Source of the DNA: JACQZU01 sp041908165
GTDB taxonomy: Bacteria > Acidobacteriota > Holophagae > Holophagales > Holophagaceae
Length of the DNA: 27,680 nt
Assembly (NCBI GenBank): GCA_041908165.1
Contig: JAYRFV010000054.1
Location: forward strand, 1-27,680
Direction of reading: 5' to 3'
Part shown: piece by piece, positions 23,800 to 27,680 of the stretch
Numbering within the stretch: position 1 is the first letter of the stretch
How the letters are laid out: each line of letters starts with the position of its first letter
Position numbers and translations under genes: made by a program
Notes under the pieces: generated by a model
Told to the model about the DNA's origin: nothing
Seen by the model: only the letters and a program-made list of their open reading frames with translations
Database searches by the model: none

Positions 23800-24534
23800 A
23801 TGAAAGCCGCCACCTTGGCCCTCGCCCTCTCCCTCTGCTCCCTGGGAGCCCAATCCCTGCGCATCGGCGGGGGCGCGGCGCCCATGGAGAACATCCTGAA
23901 ACCGATCCAGGCCGGCTTCGAGAAGGCCACGGGCCTCAAGCTGGACCTGCGCCCCGACGGGCCGGACGCCTCCTTTCGCGACCTCGACCAGGGGAAGCTC
24001 GACGCGGCCGCTGCCGGCCTGAGCTTCCAGGGCTGGCTCGACCTGATGGCCGCCAGCGGCTACCCGGTCAAGGATCCGAAGGGCTACCAGGTCTCGGTCA
24101 TCGGCACCGACCGCATCCACGTGCTCCTGCACCCTGAACTGGCCCTGATGGACATGACCAAGGCCCAGCTGCAAGGCATCTTCGCAGGCAGGATCGTCAA
24201 CTGGAAGGAAGTCGGCGGCCCGGACCTGCCCATCACCATCGTCTGGGGCACCAAGGTGCCCGGGACCAACAAGATGTTCCAGGAGAAGGTCCTGGACAAC
24301 ATCGCGCCGGCCGCGAAGCTGCGAACGGCCGGAACCACGCCGGAGATCCTGGCAGCCATTTCCCAGACTCCCGGGGCAATGGGCATCGGCCCCCTGTCCA
24401 CCACCGGCGACTGGAAGGTCTGGGCCCCGAAGCTGGATTTCGAACTGGGCCGGCCGATCTGCCTGATCACCAAGGGGGCGCACAGTGCGGAAGTCCGAAC
24501 GCTGCTGGACTTCATCCAGAAGAACGCCAAGTAG
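23800..24534 (+). CDS. PstS-like phosphate-type periplasmic binding protein, no transporter genes
   Basis: A 244-residue exported protein with a signal peptide (about 1-18, ending SLGAQS) and a type 2 periplasmic-binding fold of the PstS-like family (PF12849-type). The hallmark is TKAQLQGIFAGRIVNWKEVG at residues 109-128, followed by GPDLPITIVWG and a KVPGTNKMF segment where PstS has Ser-Gly-Thr ahead of a Phe. The usual early Gly-Ser-x-x loop reads GGGAAPMEN (23-31), so ligand preference may differ from phosphate. There are no pstC, pstA, pstB or phoU genes near. The start at 23800 has GGAG six bases upstream. It is the third orphan binding protein in this block and ends the plus-strand run; the next gene is convergent after 73 bases. 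Confidence 0.82.
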   Translation: MKAATLALALSLCSLGAQSLRIGGGAAPMENILKPIQAGFEKATGLKLDLRPDGPDASFRDLDQGKLDAAAAGLSFQGWLDLMAASGYPVKDPKGYQVSVIGTDRIHVLLHPELALMDMTKAQLQGIFAGRIVNWKEVGGPDLPITIVWGTKVPGTNKMFQEKVLDNIAPAAKLRTAGTTPEILAAISQTPGAMGIGPLSTTGDWKVWAPKLDFELGRPICLITKGAHSAEVRTLLDFIQKNAK

Positions 24535-24607
24535 CGGCCAGGCCCGGTCGATCCACAGGCCTCGCCGCGGGTTCGTCGCAGCCGGGAGCCCTTGCGGGCG
24601 GGGCGGC

Positions 24608-25846
24608 CTACGCGCGTTCCCGGGACCTTTTCCGGCTGGGCAGGATGATCGCCGATTCCCGCGGGTCCGGTGAGGGCGCTCCGCTTTCCTCGGTCAGGGC
24701 GGACAGCGGTTTCGGGCGCCAGATCCGAGGAGCCGAGGGCTCCTGCGGGCCGGCGTCAAGCTCGAGGGAGGCCGGACGCGGACGGGGCGGCGGCACGTGG
24801 CCTTCCGGGATCCTCCACACGATGCTTCCGGGTTCGCCAGCCGCGCTTTCCCGCAGGGCTTCCTCGGCCCGTTTCCGGGCTCCTTCCAGGCCGGCATCGT
24901 CCAGGTCCGGGTCCCAGAGCGTCGCACCCATGGCCACGCCGTCCAGCTGGTTGCGCAGGCGCATGAGCAGGATGTGCCCCAGCCCTTTCGTCGCACCGAG
25001 CAGCAGGACAAGGAAGCGGCCTTCACCGGCGGCCACCATCAGGTCGGCCCCGCGGATCTGCTCCGCGGCGAGGCGAAGGCGGCCGAGGTCCTTCCGGGTC
25101 TTGGCGGGAGCCCGGAAAAGCGCCACCGCCATGGGTTCGGGCCTGCGGCCGCTGCCGAGGTTCGCCTTCAGCCAGATGTCCAGGTACCGGAGGTTGGGCA
25201 GGTCGGTGGCCGGATCCTGGATCGAACTGTCCTCCATCACCGCCTTGGTGATCGCCAGGGCGTTCTCCAGGCGGCCCAGGCCGGCCTTCAGGTCCTCCAT
25301 TTCCAGGCTGCGGGCCATCAGCCCGGTGATGAACCCGAACAGCGCCAGTTCGACCCGGGAAAAGGACCGGGGGCGGCGGAAGTGGACGAAGACGAGGCTC
25401 CTGGCCTGCCCGCCCTGCCACAGCGCGACGCCGAGGGCCGCCTGCACGTCGCGTTCCTCGGCGGCGGGCAGGCGGCCCTCCCGGGGGATGTCGCGGAGCA
25501 CCATCACCCGCTCGGGATGCTCCACCAGCCAACGGCAGAACGGCGGAACCACCGGAGGGGGATCGTTCTCGCCCCGGTCCGGGGACCACCACCGGGTCTC
25601 GTGAAGCGTGCCCTCCACCGAGACCAGGTAGGCGAGGTCGGCGCCCAGGTTGGCCACCAGGAGGTCCAGCCCATGCGCCAGGAACAACGGATCGTCGCCT
25701 CCCCCGGCCCCGAGCAGGGTCTGGATGGCGGCCAGCAGGCGGTCCGTGGCGCGCCGCCCGGCATGGAGCCGCTCCAGGTGCTTCCGGGACAGACGGCGGA
25801 CGGTGGAGACCGGCAAGCTTGCCCTCCTCGGGGTATCCCTGCTCAT
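24608..25846 (-). CDS. GAF plus degenerate GGDEF protein, downstream of a FliK-like gene
   Basis: A 412-residue cytoplasmic protein. A GAF-like domain spans about 43-185 (SLVFVHFRRPRSFSRVELAL at 150-169). A GGDEF-like domain begins at DPATDLPNLRYLDIWL (211-226), but the signature is GEGRF at 274-278, the metal-binding Asp region reads ALFRAP, and a helix segment is shortened, so it cannot be a cyclase. RGAD (265-268) sits five residues before the signature, where an RxxD cyclic di-GMP site would be. The tail (about 345-412) is Pro/Arg-rich and disordered. ATG at 25846 has no clear ribosome binding site; a TTG at 25816, ten codons in, has AGGAGG six bases upstream and may be the real start. 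It starts 31 bases after the FliK-like gene, so a motility role is plausible. Confidence 0.8.
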   Translation of the reverse strand: MSRDTPRRASLPVSTVRRLSRKHLERLHAGRRATDRLLAAIQTLLGAGGGDDPLFLAHGLDLLVANLGADLAYLVSVEGTLHETRWWSPDRGENDPPPVVPPFCRWLVEHPERVMVLRDIPREGRLPAAEERDVQAALGVALWQGGQARSLVFVHFRRPRSFSRVELALFGFITGLMARSLEMEDLKAGLGRLENALAITKAVMEDSSIQDPATDLPNLRYLDIWLKANLGSGRRPEPMAVALFRAPAKTRKDLGRLRLAAEQIRGADLMVAAGEGRFLVLLLGATKGLGHILLMRLRNQLDGVAMGATLWDPDLDDAGLEGARKRAEEALRESAAGEPGSIVWRIPEGHVPPPRPRPASLELDAGPQEPSAPRIWRPKPLSALTEESGAPSPDPRESAIILPSRKRSRERA

Positions 25847-25877
25847 CGGCCCGGGAATCCAGCGACTTCACTGGCGT

Positions 25878-27680
25878 TCACCCCAGGGCGCTGAAGGCGC
25901 TGCCTGCCGCCAGGGCGCGGAGGCTCGGCACGGCTTCGCCGGGCTCCCCGAGCGGGAAGACCTGGAAATCCAGTCCGGGGCCGAGGTCCGCCAGTTCGGC
26001 GAGGATGGCCCGTTCGCGGGCGCGCAGGACCTCGGGGTGCTCGGTCCAGACCCGGACCTGCAGCCGGTCTGAGCTTTGCTGGATCCCCACCCGGGTGTCC
26101 CCGAGGGTGCTGAAGTGCAACCCCACCAGCACCCGGACCGTACGCTCCCGCCCCCCGCGGGAGGGGTCTCCGGGATCCTCCTCCACCCAGAGCTGGAGGC
26201 TGCGGCCCGGGTTCTCCCAGGGCAGGGGCAGTTCGAAAAAGGCCGTGCCTTCGCGGGCCTGGGCCAGGTGGAAGGGCGCCTCCCGGGGCGAGACCTGGGG
26301 GTCCGAGAGGGCCCTCGTCCCCGCGCTGAGCCAGGACTCCCAGGATTTCGCGGCCACCGCCGGCGGGTCACCCGGGCGGGAGGCGGCTCCGGGGCTGGCC
26401 TGGGCCTCCAGTGCCCGATCGCGGGCCTGGGCAGGACGGGAGGGGGCTGGCTGGATCTCCCCCATTCCTTCGGTGGCAAGAAGTGCCGGCCGCGGGCCCT
26501 GACCATCCACGGTCGAGCGTGCCTGGGCCTGGCGGGCTTTCCCGGGTTCGCCCGACGGGGAAGGCGGGCCCGGGTCCGCGGTTCGGAGCCCGGGCGCCGG
26601 CGACGGCTCCGCCCCGGAGGCGAAGGTGGGGCGCAACAGGATCAGCAGCAGGTTCTTGAGGGGTTCCAGGGCGGGGTCTCCGCTGCCGAGGAAGGCCAGC
26701 GCGGGCAGCGGGACGGGGGGCAGGGTGGAGGCCGCCTGTACACGCTCAAGCAGGGTGGCGAAGGACGCTCCCTGCCCTGGAGGGGTCCGGGCGGGTCGCG
26801 TGGAAGCAGCGGACAGCCCGGTTCCTGACTGGGGTTCTTCCGGCCCTACGGCTTCCGTGGGGAGGGTCGGGGGTCCGCCCGTCTTGAGCGCCGAGGAGGA
26901 GGCCAGGATCCGGAGCAGTCCGCGAACCGCCTCGGCGAGTTCGGGCAGGGACGCCGATCCAGGGCTCCCGGGCAGGAGGATCCGCTCGAAGCCGGCCAGC
27001 ACCGGCCGGGGCAGGTCCCTCAGAAGGGCTGCGACCCGGCCCGTGGAGGGCAGAGGGTCCGCAGCGACCGCGCCCTCGACCCTGACCGGCCGGCCTTCTC
27101 CCGGCCCGGCGGGGCTCTCGCGGAGCCGCACCTGCAGCTGGCGCTGCAGCCCGTCCAGGAGCGCACGGGCCGATTCCGGCAGGGTCGCGCCGGTGGGCAG
27201 TGCCGCCCGGAAGGCCCGGAGCGCCTCGAGTGCGTCCGTGCCGGGGACCCGGGCCTCCAGCAGGGATGCCAACGTGACGGCCAGGCGAACCGGTTGAGCT
27301 GAATCCCGCGCGGCGGGCGCGAGGGTCCGCTGCAGTTCGCGGAGGGTCTCCGGCGGCAGCTCCTCCAGCAGGGCCTGGACCTCCACGGTGGTGGGGGGCT
27401 CCAGCAGGGCGCGCAGGGCGGTGCCGGAAGCCGGCGTGGAAAGGATCTGGCGGACCTGGGCGCGCAGGGCGGCGGTCTCGGCGGGCGCGGCGCGGAGCAG
27501 GCGCAGGATCCCCTCGGCGGCTTCGGGCAGGGAGGCGGCGGGCGCGAGGGTCCGCTGCAGTTCGCGGAGGATCTCCGGCGGCAGCTCCTCCAGCAGGGCC
27601 TGGACCTCCACGGCGGTGGGGGGCTCCAGCAGGGCGCGCAGGGCGGTGCCGGCGGATGCGGTGGAGAGGACCTGGCGGAC
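25878..27680 (-). CDS. FliK-like hook-length control protein with tandem repeats (partial)
   Basis: At least 601 codons; the start lies beyond the right edge. The C-terminal part resembles the Flg_hook domain of FliK: TAFFELPLPWENPGRSLQLW is followed by VRVLVGLHFSTLGDTRVGI, RLQVRVWTEHPEVLRARERA and LAELADLGPGLDFQVF. FliK is exported by the flagellar secretion system and sets hook length. Before this comes a long disordered Pro/Ala/Gly-rich stretch and, at the visible N-terminal end, repeats of about 75 residues based on VEVQALLEELPPE(I/T)LRELQRTLAPAA. A more diverged copy (VAALLRDLPRPVLAGFERIL) lies further on. FliK itself is low in sequence conservation, so a related injectisome ruler remains possible. 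No other flagellar gene is in the window. It is followed by the degenerate GGDEF gene. Confidence 0.65.
   Translation of the reverse strand, partial: VRQVLSTASAGTALRALLEPPTAVEVQALLEELPPEILRELQRTLAPAASLPEAAEGILRLLRAAPAETAALRAQVRQILSTPASGTALRALLEPPTTVEVQALLEELPPETLRELQRTLAPAARDSAQPVRLAVTLASLLEARVPGTDALEALRAFRAALPTGATLPESARALLDGLQRQLQVRLRESPAGPGEGRPVRVEGAVAADPLPSTGRVAALLRDLPRPVLAGFERILLPGSPGSASLPELAEAVRGLLRILASSSALKTGGPPTLPTEAVGPEEPQSGTGLSAASTRPARTPPGQGASFATLLERVQAASTLPPVPLPALAFLGSGDPALEPLKNLLLILLRPTFASGAEPSPAPGLRTADPGPPSPSGEPGKARQAQARSTVDGQGPRPALLATEGMGEIQPAPSRPAQARDRALEAQASPGAASRPGDPPAVAAKSWESWLSAGTRALSDPQVSPREAPFHLAQAREGTAFFELPLPWENPGRSLQLWVEEDPGDPSRGGRERTVRVLVGLHFSTLGDTRVGIQQSSDRLQVRVWTEHPEVLRARERAILAELADLGPGLDFQVFPLGEPGEAVPSLRALAAGSAFSALG
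27310..27680 (-). repeat. Tandem 225-bp repeat in the FliK-like gene
   Basis: The segment 27310-27455 matches 27535-27680 with about ten differences in 146 bases; the offset is 225 bases, or 75 codons. The right copy runs to the window edge and may continue beyond it. The repeat keeps the reading frame and encodes a helical unit, VRQ(V/I)LST then GTALRALLEPPT and VEVQALLEELPPE. Near identity at the DNA level suggests recent duplication. Confidence 0.85.

Overview
The window is a dense, GC-rich stretch of a bacterial chromosome with 24 supported genes and no tRNA, rRNA, CRISPR array, insertion sequence or phage gene. Lipid A (lpxD), lipoprotein maturation (lgt), several exported proteins and flagellar-type genes point to a Gram-negative diderm. 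The mix of sensor kinases, degenerate GGDEF proteins, a small Lys/Arg-rich protein after a cold-shock gene, and GC-rich codon use would fit Acidobacteriota of the Holophaga/Geothrix kind or a deltaproteobacterial lineage; this placement is an inference, not shown by a marker gene. Both ends cut a gene: engB at the left and a FliK-like gene at the right. No gene-free stretch exceeds 300 bases; the longest are 712-983, 13360-13560 and 10482-10647.

Layout. 1-711 (minus): cold-shock protein, terminator, small basic protein, engB. 984-1849 (plus): YbaK-type deacylase, then a small anchored coiled-coil protein. 1952-6460 (minus): dnaE preceded by a b561-type cytochrome. 6541-7095 (plus): a membrane-tethered LuxR-type regulator, divergent from the cytochrome. 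7096-8541 (minus): PlsB-like acyltransferase. 8639-9354 (plus): UPF0178 protein overlapping a small unknown gene. 9369-10481 (minus): degenerate GGDEF protein. 10648-11049 (plus): chagasin-like protease inhibitor. 11053-13359 (minus): lgt, a RluA-family pseudouridine synthase and a rhodanese-like protein in an operon.

13561-24534 is all plus strand and sensory in character: a large unknown putative lipoprotein, a ModA-like periplasmic binding protein 12 bases upstream of a hybrid histidine kinase, lpxD, a soluble GAF-PAS-PAS hybrid kinase, an orphan ParA ATPase, and two more solute-binding proteins (ABC_sub_bind-like and PstS-like) with no transporter genes. 24608-27680 (minus) holds a FliK-like protein with tandem repeats followed by a GAF plus degenerate GGDEF protein.

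The themes are signal perception without obvious transport (three orphan binding proteins and two hybrid kinases lacking a local output partner) and non-catalytic versions of signalling folds (two GGDEF proteins without the GGDEF motif but with an RxxD I-site-like motif, a rhodanese without its cysteine, a pseudo-receiver). The best candidates for something undescribed are the binding protein/hybrid kinase pair behind a perfect 26-bp palindrome, and the 671-residue helical/beta putative lipoprotein.
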